Shown piece after piece: positions 13,701 to 26,300 of a DNA stretch of 64,000 bases. How positions within the stretch are numbered: the stretch's first letter is position 1; each line of letters begins with the position of its first letter. The notes below the pieces were generated by a model. It did not search any database, was not told the DNA's origin, and saw only the letters and a program-made list of their open reading frames with translations. Made by a program: the position numbers and the translations under genes. The stretch is from Struthio camelus (Eukaryota; Chordata; Aves; Struthioniformes; Struthionidae): assembly GCF_040807025.1 (NCBI RefSeq), contig NC_090942.1, positions 68,714,911 to 68,778,910 on the forward strand, read 5' to 3'.

Positions 13701-14450
13701 AGGCTGGTGCTACAGGGAGGGCTGGGGCAGAGAGGAGCAGCTGGGCCCCCTGCTGCTGGCACCAGCAAAGCTTCACCTGCCCTATGGTGGGGGATGCAGC
13801 TGATCCCCTGGCTGGGAGCCAGCAGCATCCAGCACTGCTAACAGGTGAGGCTTGGGGGCCATTTCATGTACTGGTTCTGCCAAAACCATCCAGCTGATGC
13901 CAGCCTCAGCCTGAGCACGAGCTGCTCCCTGCAAGCCCAGTTTCGGCTAGGGGCAGAGCTCTGGTTTCAGCCATTGCGTTTGCTCTCTGTGCACCAAGGA
14001 TCTGCCCCAAAGCATCCACCAGTCCTCACCTCCACGTGGGTCTAGTTCCCCGTCACGTCATTTTGTGGGGAGGAGGGGGAGTGTTACTCAGTATGGACCA
14101 TATGAATCTGGGCAGAATTAGCCTCCCTTCCAAAAGAGAAAGAAACCCCCCCAACCCTTTGGATCTGCCCTCGGCCTTCAGCCTCCTCTTGCACCTTCCA
14201 GCCTCCCCTGAGAAAAGGACAACTCATTCAGCTGCTCAGGACAGCAGAAAAAAAAAACATGCAAAAGAAAAGCAGAGGCCCTTATTAAAAAGCTTGTTCA
14301 AAGATAAAACCCAGGCCATCTGTCAGCATTAGTGGGGGGAAAGGGGACAGAGATGCCAGTGGAGAAACAGCAGTTCTCTACCATTTCACATAGGTCTGCA
14401 ACGAAGACAGTGGAAGGAAGGAAAAGGGGGAAACAAATCCAAAGAAAGAT
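7736..14450. other. Intergenic sequence without recognised genes
   Basis: Between the last candidate IQSEC3 polyadenylation signal and the GC-rich block I see no exon with splice sites and family similarity on either strand. Open frames here are short and overlap in several frames. No clear transposon is recognisable. The segment could still contain non-coding RNA or the distal end of a long IQSEC3 3'UTR. Confidence 0.5.
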
Positions 14451-17400
14451 CATGTTGTCTTGCAAGGGCAGAGGCTGCTGGCAGTGCAGGGCAGATGCCC
14501 TTCGGGTGTCCAGGAGGCTGCGGGAGGCTCCGACCTGGGACGGTTCGGCACATGCTGTCTCAGCAGCAGCTCCCGTAGCGGCAACCGCTGCTGGCGCTGC
14601 AGGTACCGGCGCTCTGCTCTTTGGCAGAGATCAGCCCCAGCTCTTGGCCTGGCAGCAGCAGCAAGGGGTAGAGCCGCTCACCCGAGAAGAGGCCGGCCCT
14701 CAGTCTGAGAGTCGTGGTTTACCTCCGAGCCGTCCTCGGTGTCTGTGGGCTGCCGGACCGGGGCCGCCCAGGGCTGGCTGTACGCGGCGCCCGGTGGCGG
14801 CAGTGACCCAGCCACGGTGACCCTGCTACGGCAGACATCTCGCGGTGGCTCAGCAGCCTTTAGACTGTGATGTTTAATACAAACTCTCCCTCTGTTTCCC
14901 CAAGGAAAAAGCCCAAAGCATCTGTGAACCCCAGAAAAGCTGCCTCGTGCCCTCTTCATCGCAGGCTGAAGGAAGGTCTGTGCCTTTACCCGTAAGCAAA
15001 CCCCCCATGGAGGCAGCTCCCAGCAGACGTCCTGAAGGCCATGGGAAGCCCTGGGGGACACGGCCATGGGGCCGGGCGGCGAGCTGGGGCAGCCGCCTGT
15101 GCATGGCTGGGATGCCATGGAGATACCCCCGCCCCGGGCGGCAGGGCCTCCCTCCCTCCCTCTGCCAACACCTTTCTCATGCCAAAACATCACTCACAGC
15201 AGCTGCTTTTAGAGCTGGAGAGCGCTGCTAAGCCACGGCTGTCACCGCCGAAACGTCGGCAGCGGAGCATGGCGGGAGCTATTACAGCCGCCCTGTCGCC
15301 GCGCTCCCCTCAGAGCATCAGGCCGAAGTTTCCTGCGCAGAGCTCAAAAGCCGCTTAAAAAGGCAAATCCTGGCTTATAATTCCTAATCTCCTCATTTGC
15401 AGCGAGTGCAGGCAGGGGACGAATATCTTGGCTCTCCTCCGCTCCTGCAGAGCCAGGCACCCTTCAGAAACTCCCCCGGCTCTGAAGCCGCAGGGCTTCG
15501 GGCACCGGGGCTGGGACAGCCGGGGCTGCAGCGGGCCGCGCTCTCGGCGCCGCGCCACGCGGGCACGAGCCAGCAGACCGCCGGGGAGCTCAGCCGGCTC
15601 GTCGCCTCGCCCGGGGTGGTCGTGCGTTCGCTCGGGGTTGGGGGGGGCAGGCTCTCCGGCACCTGCGCCCCGAGCGAGGCGGGGGGCTGCGGTCCTGCAA
15701 GGGGCCGGCGCTGCGGGGCAGGCGTGGGCCGGGGGACGGAGGGGGCGCAACGCAAAGGCTGCGTTTGCCTTTGAAGAGCCATCTGCGCTCGAAAAGACGA
15801 GGCGGGTTTCAGCGGGATCCACGGCGGCCCAGCAGCAACGACACCAAAACGTTTTGGTGTTGTGCTTCACAGGGTCACGGAGGGAGGCAGTTGCACTTTC
15901 CCAGCCCGTCTGAGATAACGCAAGAGCTGGCCAAGAGTTTGCTTGCACCCAAACGGCCTTCAAAGAAAGAAAAAAACAAAAACAAAAAAAACCTCCCAGC
16001 CCAAAGCTGGCGCCACGCTCTGGCCGCGGCCCCTGGGCTTGCCCAGCCCTGGGCTCGCGGTGCCAGCAGCTGCCCGCGCCGTCCCAGCCCTGCTCCAGCC
16101 CCGCTGGCAGGGCCTGCTGAGACCGCCAACCCCCCCCCCCCCCGTCTCATTGCACCAGTGACAGGGGGCAGGTCCTTTCCCGCTCCGTTTGCTTCGTGGC
16201 CAGAAACACCAATACGCACCCCCGAGGCGAAGAGCATGCAAGCAGGCAGCCGGACTTAAACCCGCTCCAACGTTTTGGGCCAAGTCCGCTTCACGGCTGC
16301 CACCCACCCGGCTGCAGCGCGGTCATCTGCGCCGGCGGGTTTGCCCTGCCGCCTGGGTGGGCCCCAGCTTGGCCCCTGGCAGCCGCCGCCGAAGGCTGGG
16401 AACCGTTTTCCTGGCGGAGCGGCGCTACCAGGCTGCGTCTCCATCAGCGTCGGCGCGGGCAGCACTAACCTCTTCCGAGCTGGCCGGACACGGACGCGTC
16501 TCGGCTGTCGGCCCCTCGCGTCCTCGGCCGCGTCCCCAGAGCCCCGCGCCGGCCCGGCAGCCCCGAGGGCTTTTGTACGGCCGGTGCCCTCGTGGGGCCG
16601 GTGGTGCAACAGGTAGCCCACGGGCCAGCGAGTTCGCAGCAACACGCAGCGCCTCTTGGGGTGCAACGAAACAAGCTTGAGAGCCGGGGGGAAAAAAACT
16701 CAGCGCAGCCCTTCCCGAGGCACGAACAGCATCGCACAAGGGCACGGGAAAGGGCACGCGAATGCTGCGTTTCAAGACGGCACCGGACCCGGGACGCTGG
16801 GAGACGGGCAAGGCGTCTGTGGGGTTGGTTACTCCTGCTGGGATAAACAGCCCCGGGTGTTTCGTGACCCTGCCGTGGCGCGGCTGGCAGCAGCACGCAG
16901 CTTTGACGTCAACATCGCAGCCTGCGCGGGCCTCTAACCCCTAGCACCGCTTTAACATATTATTAAAGATACAGCAAGTGAAGGAAAAGCCAGGATTGCA
17001 AAGTGCTGCGGCTTTCGCATTGACGCTAGCACTCGTTCCCCTTCTTCTGGCTACGGAGGGCTTTCCATCAGGGAGAGGAAAGCCTACTTCATCTGACAGC
17101 CTTTTAGATGGCAACAAGAGTATTAACCTCCCGCGTTGAGCAAAATGCCATTAGCAGAGGCGATCTGACAGTACTGGCAGGAGTCGAGCCCTGCTCCCCG
17201 GGAAAGCAAGCGGCGCAGAAACGCGTGGTGGGGGCTGGAGGAGCGGCGAGGGCGAAGGCGTCCCTGCCTCCACACAGTGACTTTCCTGCCACTGGCTGCT
17301 GGCGCCCTGTGTCGGCCCTCACCCCGGCCGGGTAAACCCCACATCGCCCGGCGGGTCAGGGCTTGCTGGTCACGGGCACAGCGGCGCTGGGGCAAAGAGC

Positions 17401-17500
17401 AAAGCCTCTCACTGAAGAGAGAAGAAGGGACGGGAGAGAGGGAGGCTGTAAAGCAGGAAGAGAAAGAAAGCGAGAAGGGAGGAGTGATAGGTACCTCGTG
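14451..17500. other. GC-rich block around a CpG island
   Basis: Base composition rises sharply here, and open frames appear in nearly all six frames, as expected from GC richness. None of them resembles a known family. The centre (15.2-16.95 kb) is CpG-dense and is listed separately. The flanks are GC-rich but hold fewer CpGs. Confidence 0.6.
15220..16950. promoter_or_regulatory. CpG island, probable promoter of an unidentified transcript
   Basis: CG dinucleotides are frequent throughout about 1.7 kb (for example the clusters near 15.5-15.75, 16.3-16.6 and 16.75-16.9 kb), while they are rare in most of the window. Such islands normally mark unmethylated promoters. No first exon of a known gene could be recognised on either strand. 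It lies between two genes that converge on it, so neither gene's start explains it. A run of 14 C lies at 16130-16143. Confidence 0.65.
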
Positions 17501-20500
17501 CAAGCATTGCTCTCTGCCTTGATCTGGGCAGGTCTCCTTTCAGGATTAGGCTGAGAAAGCCCAGTTAAGTCCCAGGGGACTGCTGGGTCCCAGGAGGCCA
17601 CGGGGAAAGCAGGTCTGATGAGAGAGCTCAGGATGGGGGGGATATACCAACCTCAAGGTCCTCGACATCATGGGACAAAGGAAAAGCGTCTCCTTGCAGG
17701 CTGTGGGAGCCCACATCTTTCTGCTCTCCCTTAACGCCCTTTCCTGCCCCGTTTCAAGAGCTTCGAAGGGGAGCAAGGAGCAGAATAGTCTGCATGCTCA
17801 TCTTTGAAAGCTAGTTCCCACGTGTTTCAGCGTTAACATACTACAACCGAGTAAGAAGAAATGTCATATTGAACAGCTCTGTCAGTCCAGGATTTTTCTT
17901 CCTAGCCGTGTGATGCTCAAATGACCTCTAATCAAAGGCTTGAACTCTGCCGAGTCAGAATGAGACGTCAGGAGAAGATAAACGCGTTAGATGGATGCAC
18001 TGTGTGGCCTTCAGCCCCAGTGCCAGCTTACGCTGCAGAGCGCCACGCTTCGTGCACTCAGCTCCCCAGGACGGTGCGGCATGCATGGCGTGCTCCATTG
18101 CCAAGGGAGGCTGGTAGCCCACAGGCCAGCATGCTCAATGCAAGGCAAACAACAGCGGACTGCATGGTCTAGACCTCCTCCCCGTTTGACTCTTGGCACC
18201 AAATGCACCCATGGGCACCCTTTTCCCAAGAGAAACCCGGCCTGGGACTGGAGACGCACAATGACAAGTTGGTCATTTCACAAGTTGCTGATTTTTAAGC
18301 TTGTTGCTCACTGAAGCTGTCAGAAACTGGCATACCAGCCTTCCCATTTCCCTGAGGACCATGATCCTCTCCCTCCGTGCCCCTCTCCTCCTGAGCAGCT
18401 GGGTTAGTGGGGGCTACTGGTGCTGTGAGAGGGCCTGCCCTGGTGCCTGCTGCACTAGATGGGATGGGGGACCCCCAGCCACCGATCTCCTCATACACAT
18501 GGTGTCTCCACGCTGCCCAGCAGGGCCAGGGGCCAGCGGGACAGCATGCTGCACCTCATCCCACCCTTCTCCCCAGTGCACAGCATGAATGTGACCGACA
18601 CATCTTTTAATAGAGAAGTTGAGAGACTACAAACTACGCGGCGACCTGCTAGCCGAAGCCTTACAGAGCCACACCGCATCTGTATCACGTTGCGAACATT
18701 ACAGGCATTTTCGTACAATCGGTTGCCAGCTGTTGGAGCACATCTAGGCGAGTGGGGGGAGGAAGAGCGCTCCTCTCCCAGGGGAGAGGATCCCATGCAC
18801 ATCTCATCAGGAAGTGGCGTCCAAGCAGCAATGAAGCAATCCCGCTTTCTACCTCTCCCCCCTGCCCCCTGCTCCCCATGCTGCTGCAGAGGGTGGAGGC
18901 GACGGCTTTTTTTTTTTTTTGCAGCCCTCAGGAAAAAGAGGATTTCAGAGGGATTTGAGCACAGCTCCCTAAATAGCTCCTTAGAATTAAGTGATTTCAT
19001 GGCAGATTATTTTGGCTGGCTTGCAGGGAGGGAGATGTTGGCAGGCGCTGGGGAGCCACCACGGCAGAGGAAACTCAGCGATGTTGTAGGTGAGAGTAGC
19101 AAGGAGCAAGGTTTCCCTAGCCATGAAAACGCCTTCTCTACTGAGGAGCCAAAACAATTTGGGAGTAGAGGTGCAGTCACCAGAAGTAAGGCAGTGCGGG
19201 AACTGCACTTCAGCTAAAAGCAGCTCTTGCAAAGGATTTAGTGTCACCTAACGCGGCACGTGCCCTTTAGCTGGCACCCAACGACTGAAGTCAAAGATTT
19301 GATAAGCAGGTATGGCTGCCTCGCTGCACCTGCACACAGGCGGCATTTCTGAGGCAAGGGGTGAGGTAAAAGGGGTCATCCCCATCCCCACCTGAAAACT
19401 ACACAGGAAACCAGAGTGTGATGGAGGAGGGAAGCACTGTTTAGCATTTAGGGTTAGATGAGTTTGTAACGCTGGAGAAGGATATCGGTCAAAAAGGCAG
19501 AACTCGACTGAGGGCAAATGCCTCTCTGCCATACTGCAAATGCCAGACTTTGCAGATCCAAACATTCATGGTAAAAATAAAACAGTGCAAACCCAGAAAA
19601 GGCCACAAAATCTTTCAGAACAGCCACAGCTATGCAAAAGCTGGTGGTACATGGTTTTGAGTACCTCTTTTACCAATATATCAAGGGATAGGGTTGTTTG
19701 GCACAACTCGTTCTGGTGCAAAGATGAAGAGCAGACAGCAGGAAATTCATTTTAGGTTTGATACTGGGACAGGTATCACTTCTTAGGGACTGGCTCCTGC
19801 AGAAAGCTGGGCTCCTTCATGGGGTCCTGAGCTCCTCCAACTTCCAGTGGGCAGGAGGGCTGATCACTGTCACAGCTAGCGGCTGAGCCACAAGCAACCA
19901 CAATAAGCAATAAGACTGGAAAGAGAGCAGGTGCATGAAGCAGGGAAGTGAAGCTGGCAATAAAATAGAGAGAGAGAAACGGAGAAAGAATGGAAGGGAG
20001 AAGAGAAGGGAGATAGAGCTATAATTTGACAGTAATGGGAGGAAAAAAGTAGGAAGAAGCTAGCTGAGGGAGATAATTTCTACTGGATGGATAACAGTTG
20101 GGCAGAAGTGAGGCAACAGAAGGAAAAAGAAGCAGGAAAAAAGAGAAAATAAAAGACAAGGATAGAGGGAGGAAATTGAGCAAATGGTTAACTCTCATTG
20201 AATATTATTAGCTTGAGGAGGCGATGTGCAGGGCAGCCCCTGCTGCCACACCTGGCGTGATGTTTTACATGCGCCACATGCAAGACCACAAGTCAGACAA
20301 ATGCTGAGGTTAGAAGCTCTAACTGAGAGCTGAATAATTGCACAAAGGTTCATCATTCAGCAGTGCCTGCCTCAGGGCTCGTGAGGGGAAGCCAAGGGGG
20401 TTTTGGCCTGTCACACGCCGGATCGTATCCCTCGGAGAGAAGAGTGCGTGGCCACATACCTACTAATTGATTCAGAGCCGAACCTGGGTGTGCGAGTCAG

Positions 20501-22075
20501 CGTGAACGCTGGCCAGGGAAACCTTGCGATGCTTCAGTCTGCCAAGGGAGGGAAGAGACAGCCCTAATTTGCCCAGAGTTACACAGCGTGTCCACACCAT
20601 CAAACACTCTGAGGGCAGAGATATCTCCACACGGGGTCATTCGGGGCTATCACAAACAAGAACATTACTCTCATACCTGACCGAGAGCCTTACCTACCAG
20701 GCAAGCACTTTGGAAAATTAAGGTGGGTAAAAGAGCTGTACAATGGCACTATTAGAAGCCGCATCCTTTTTCAAGGCTTTACAAGCAAGAAATATACCGC
20801 TGCTTTAGGACTGCTCTGAAGCATGCTGTTGCCTCCTCCCAGGTGCTACACCCACCTCCAGCACTATCTACAACAGCTCGCTGCTCCCAGTACTGTGTGT
20901 GCTGGAAGTCAGGACATGTCAGCATCAGGGACTGTTTGCACAGAGACTTCATAAGGGAAATCAGCACTGGTTCACGAGGACGAGTTTAAGCATGGTAGGC
21001 AAGTCCTACCAGCACCTCCAGGAACTCCTGTCTTCCACAGGCTGGGTTGTAGGTGTTGCCACTTCCCGAAAAGGTATAAGCTACACTAATCTTGGGCACT
21101 ACCCCGCATCTTACTGCTTCCTACGTAGGGACTTAGCCAAGGAGGCTGTTCAGCAGGAGCTGTTTCATTCCACTTAGATGGGAGCTTTGCACCATGCAGG
21201 AAAGTCTTTGTGTGACACAGCAGACCTCTTGCCTGAACACAAAACTGACCACAGCAGAGCATGGTCAGAGACAGAGACAGGTCAAGCCTCGAGTAAAGAG
21301 CCCTCCACTTACCCTTGTAACTGCATTTTAGGGTCAGAGAGTGGTTACTGCGCAAAGCTACAAGGGGCAGGTCACTCCAGCAGAAAAGGCTGCCTGACAT
21401 GCTTGGCTCTGGCTCGCAGTGGCAGCCCCAGTGGATGCATGATAATGGCTGGAGACTGAGCAGAGCTGAACTATGCAAGCAGCACATCACTGCCCCAGTG
21501 TCCTTCTCCAGTTTTCAGGGTCCATGTCCTACAGCTACCAGCACGCTGGACTCCTCACTAGAATTGCTTGTTGTGCCCCATCCCCTCCAATTATTCATTA
21601 AGTAGTAGTGTTTTATGCTAGATCAATCAACAACAATCTGGGATTTGAACCCTGGTGTCGGCTGGCTTTATAAGGGACAATGTGGATGTAGGCTACTGGG
21701 TACTCTGTAGAGAGCTTCACATGAGAAGGAAGATGAAGAGCAAAGAAATGGTCAGTGACAAGTCTAAGCTATTTAGGAAACATCACCTCTCATCAGGAGA
21801 AGGAAGACTCAAGCACGGACCGCTCCTTTCTGAGAGCCCGAACCAGGATGTTGCATGATGAAGGTGGTCACTGCAAAATGTCCTAGTGGCAGCTTGTGCA
21901 GAGCCTTGATAAGCTGGGCTGGGAGGAAGAGGCATGGGATGGCCTCTTCCACCAGGTCCTCTCTTCAACGAGCAAACACCACAGCAGAGCCAGGGACACA
22001 CGAGCCATGTCGGAGGAGGTCAAGGGACAGTGTGGCGTGAACAGCTATGGGGCAGGGCAAGCAGGTCCAGCTCTC
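17501..22075 (-). other. Probable 3'UTR and downstream flank of the transporter gene
   Basis: The sequence follows the TAG of the SLC6A1-like gene on the - strand. I found no canonical AATAAA on the - strand in this stretch. The variant ATTAAA lies at 18606-18611 (- strand), which would give a 3'UTR of about 3.5 kb. The transcript end is therefore uncertain. A 252-codon + strand open frame (18459-19217) crosses a T-homopolymer and has no family match that I recognise. Confidence 0.35.
18907..18920. repeat. T homopolymer
   Basis: This is a run of 14 T on the + strand, 14 A on the transporter's sense strand. It may be a decayed retrotransposon tail, but no body or target duplication is recognisable. 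Confidence 0.7.
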
Positions 22076-22180
22076 CTAGACTGCGGCGTCCGAGGGTCTC
22101 CCATTCAACGAAGTCTTTGGCTGGAGGCCGTTGTTCTGCGCAGTTGCCTCTGGCTTGGGCTGTGTCATCTGCTGGAAACG
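22076..22180 (-). CDS. SLC6A1L: Transporter terminal coding exon 14 (residues 566-599): cytoplasmic tail
   Basis: The exon is preceded by TTTCTTCCTGGGCAG. It reads [18 protein letters not shown] and ends GRPSDAAV before TAG (22076-22078). The tail has 34 residues, exactly as in GAT-1, and starts with the same R-Q-M-QP spacing, which identifies it despite low similarity. It ends DAAV instead of EAYI. The phase-0 junction with GTLQQ, the branch tract and the length support the call. Confidence 0.85.
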   Translation of the reverse strand, partial: RFQQMTQPKPEATAQNNGLQPKTSLNGRPSDAAV

Positions 22181-23206
22181 CTGCCCAGGAAGAAAGGAAG
22201 AGTGCACATAAGCTGCCAGGGGGCTTCAAGGAGAAAACAGCAGTGAGACGTCTGGAGCATGACAGCAGCAGAGGGTTGGGACCCCTGTCCCCAAGCCTCA
22301 GCCATGGCCCTAGTTACAGCAAGAGGTGAAGGAGCATACTACTAAAATTACTCCTCCAGCACCATTCAGCAATTCAGTGCGACTCTCTGCAAGACACCTT
22401 TGCTTTGGTACTGCTCCAAGCACAGCAGCTTCTCCTTTTATCTGAAATACAGGGATCACCATTAAAACACGGGCAAACTGTTACCAGGCAATATCAGCAG
22501 CAAGCAGGAACAAGAGAGAGCTGTAATGTCACAGACTTCAGAGCAGACTCTTTTTCCCAGTTTCCATATTTTTTTCAGCTAGAGTTTATTATAAAACATT
22601 ATAAACTAGCTGCAGCATGCTGGCAAGGTTATAGTCTTTGCCTCTGACACAGGTCAGACCAGTCCACCTGCACCAACCTTTCCACCAGCAGTGATGCCTG
22701 GTTACGCCACCCTGAAGGGATCAAATGAAAACCGTAGGGCTAAGTAAAAGGAAGAAAGAACCCAGGAAAATATGGAGGCGCAAGTCATTACTGGAGGCGT
22801 GTGGACTGAACATCAGGAGTGATGAAGAAGAATGAATCACTTTTGCCTGTCAGAAAGGGACTGATGCTTTTGGTTGCAAAAGAGAAGGCAGCGGAGGATT
22901 GAGCCTGACCTGAATAGACATCACTAAGTCAGGAAGAAGCCCTTTCCAGCAAAGAGAAACAAGCTCCTACTCTGCAATACAGCTGAAGTGGCTGTTGCTG
23001 GGTGAAGTCCCTGAAATGTTCACTGAGCTGCTTCTGCCATTCATGGTCTTTCTTTTTTCCCCTCACATTCATGCACAGTAGGATCAAAATGACTTATAAT
23101 CTTTCCTGTCTGTCAAAATCACTTTATTCTGCATTGGCATCTAATTTCCCTCTAGCTTCAGCTCTATTACAAACTAATCCAGGATCTGTGTATATAAGAG
23201 GCCAAA

Positions 23207-23303
<97 letters not shown>

Positions 23304-26300
23304 GCATACTTTCTTCCTGCCTGCCATGTGCTGCTGATTTCTGGATCTATGGACCATAAGGAAGAGATCTGAGACTCCTTAAAAAAATGGCTGGCCCAGG
23401 ATATGGAGCCTGTTAGAGGGAGAGAGGGAAGAGGACAGCGCACACAGGCCACTCGTGCTGTTGACTAACACTGCTGATTTGCCCTAGATGCTGAGGGAAA
23501 AGGGGGAAATGCACTCGTGACCTGCAGTTCATGCCTCAGCCTCTAGGGCAGCACGGGAGATCCCAGTGGAGCCACGCTCTCAGCTCCCGGCACTTTTGAA
23601 GCACCAGGATTACTGTGCTTGCTGCCTATTATCAGTACCAGCACCTTGGTCAAAAGCAGGGGAATCAATCTTGGGAGACCTCAGGCCAGCTCAGGTTGGC
23701 TTGCACAGATGCCAAGACACGCTGCTACTGTCCCTAGTGGGTACAGGATTGAGCATGGGGTTGAACTTGTATCTGCATTTGCAGACTTCCCTTTTCCCCC
23801 TTTTGCAGCTCATGTTATGCATTACATATACATGCATTACATATATATATATATATACATACACATGCACACACACATATATATAAAATCTGCTATTGGA
23901 ATTGCAAGTGGCCCTCAAATCATAATCACCAAAGTGGCTTGGGACAGTGCTCTGACTTGAATCTTGCAGAAACCTCAATGCTGATCTCAACACCAATGGT
24001 AAAAAATGATAAAAACACAAAACTGACTTAAAACTAGAGACCAGAAATACAAAGCAGATATGAGATACCAAACCAGCCCAGTTCCAACAGCATCCTCTAA
24101 ATGGATAGCTGGGAAAAAAGAAAGTCAATCCCACCTGGAACCTGAACTCAGGAACCTGAGGCTAACCTTAGCCTAGCAACTTCAGCCAAAATATTTCCCA
24201 GTAAACGTGAAGTAACCACATGGAATCTATCTAAATAGACTCTGTGGCTGATGCAACAAATTAGCACCCCAGTAGCAATTTATTATGCCAATAGCTTGCA
24301 GATGATGGCATCAGGTCAAGCACTTTGTACACAGTGTTCTCAAACTGAACATCAACATTATAAATAAGATCTTAACAGTAATTACTAGGTATGATATACC
24401 CTGCTTCACTGCTCCATAAAGCCCTGCTCGAAATAAGGAAAAAAATGTTTTAAACAAGAACAAAGAGTTGTAGATACTGGGAGTCCTGCAGAAAATTATG
24501 CCTTGCTTCTTAACCCTCTCATTCAGTGAGTGCCCTCCGCAAAGCACATGACAAACTGCTACTGTGCATGTTTAATTCATTACTAAGTCTTAGCCCTGAG
24601 GTATTGCAAGCTTCATGCTTGGTGGATGCTGATCTCTCCAATGAGAACTGCCATAAGGTAACTATGCTTGTAGCCAGAGCTGGCTGGGAACTGGGAATTC
24701 TCAGGGTGAAGAAACCTCAAGGATTTCTTCCCAAACAACCACTGAGGCACCTCTTGCAGGGCTCCACTCCCTTGCACCTCTCCAGGCGAGCTGTCCAGGT
24801 GAAGAGGGCTCGCTTTCTGTGACAATGACAGCACAAAGTTTGACAGGGAATCACAGTGGAAGACACCAACAGCAATCTGACCCAAGGAGCGACTACCTGA
24901 AGGTCTGTCTACGTGGCCAGATACAGCCAGTCACATACTGCCTTGCGCTGGGACTGATTTGTACTCTCCTGGAGGAGAGGGTGTGCATAGCTCCTGCAGC
25001 CCCAACCTGAAGCACACTGACAAAACAGACTTTGTCAGAGGAGCACAGTGCAGAGTCTCCTTGATTCTCCTTTGATTTAATTCAGGGAGAAGTTTACACT
25101 AAGCAGAAAGCAGTAGAGAAGTTGCCAAGTTAGTCATACCTGCTGGAGAGTCCCTTTCGAGGTGAAGAAACTGTACAGCATGTACCCTGGAATCAGTATC
25201 ATGGAGGAGAGAGCCATAAGCCAACCAATGCCTTGTCCCCATGCGGGATAGACATATTTTCCCAGTGTCAGAGGAGTCATTTCCACCACGCTGAAGAAGA
25301 ATACACCCTGGGAAAAGAAGCAACAATCACAGGTAAAGATGTTCAAAATCAGGGACCATCCATTCACTCTTTACTTCATCATCCTCCTAGCTCTCAAGAG
25401 CCTTACAGCAATTCAGCAGCTCCTTAAACTAGTCTCAGATGTTTTCAGCCTACCAAGTGGTAATTTTATACAATTTCTCCCCTGAATTTCCTATGTGGAA
25501 AGCTGGAATTGGAATACTCCGAATGGAATTCCGACACTGGACAAGCGGTATCTCTCATACTAGGTCCTAAGCCAGTTAACAGCTTCCTCACAGCTGGTCT
25601 CAGGAGCCCTTCTCGCACCATTCCCTGTACAAGTCTTACTAGGGGTGTGGGAACCAGGAAAGGTGAAATTGCTCTGCAGTCAGCTATATTGCATTTGTTT
25701 TCTTGCTTTGACAAGCCTGGCAGTGGCTGAGGCTGGAGCGGCTGAGCACCTTAATCAGGGGCCAATAATGGCTTTCTAAAGTAGTAAATTATTTGTTTAT
25801 CTTCTGGCATGTCAGAAAGAAGAATAAATAACTGATAGCATCATCCAGGTTAAAACAACCATTCTGGAACCTTTCTTCTGGCTAATTTCCAGCAGGCAGA
25901 GATCCTAGCATTACCTTACCCGTCTCAGGTCTGCCTAAAACCATCTTGCAGTTAAGGACAGAGCTACACTAGCCTGAAAACATCCTGTTTCCCCCACATC
26001 CTATCCAAGCTAAGAAGCCCTTTGGGGATCCCTTCTGCAGATAGGATGCCTCTGTTCTTACCAAGCAGACAAGAGGCGTGAAGAAGGCCCAGCAGATCTT
26101 CCACCACATGCAAGGTTTGTAGCCAATCATTTCTTCAATGTTCTTGTAGAATCTGTTCACGCCTACAAGAAGAAATAAGCGTTGAAAAAGACATCCTTTC
26201 TCAGCACCATGCTTATCACCTCTTCTCATGACAGAGAACAGGCCAGCCACAGTAAAAGGATGACAACTGTGTGTCACAGAGAAGCATTATCTGGAGCGGG

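Larger units (their letters stand above)
22181..25139 (-). other. Last intron of the transporter
   Basis: This 3 kb intron contains a long CT/CA compound microsatellite (23211-23300) and a TA/CA microsatellite (23839-23885). No exon is recognised. Confidence 0.75.

Noticed and set aside
15355..16896. Many 100-200-codon overlapping open frames on both strands in the CpG island
   Set aside because: GC-rich DNA lacks stop codons by composition. The frames overlap in all phases and no domain or splice-supported exon was recognised.
21630..21700. Possible MIR fragment (GGGATTTGAACCCTGGTGTC)
   Set aside because: Only the tRNA B-box-like word matches. The surrounding order does not follow a SINE consensus well enough to call.
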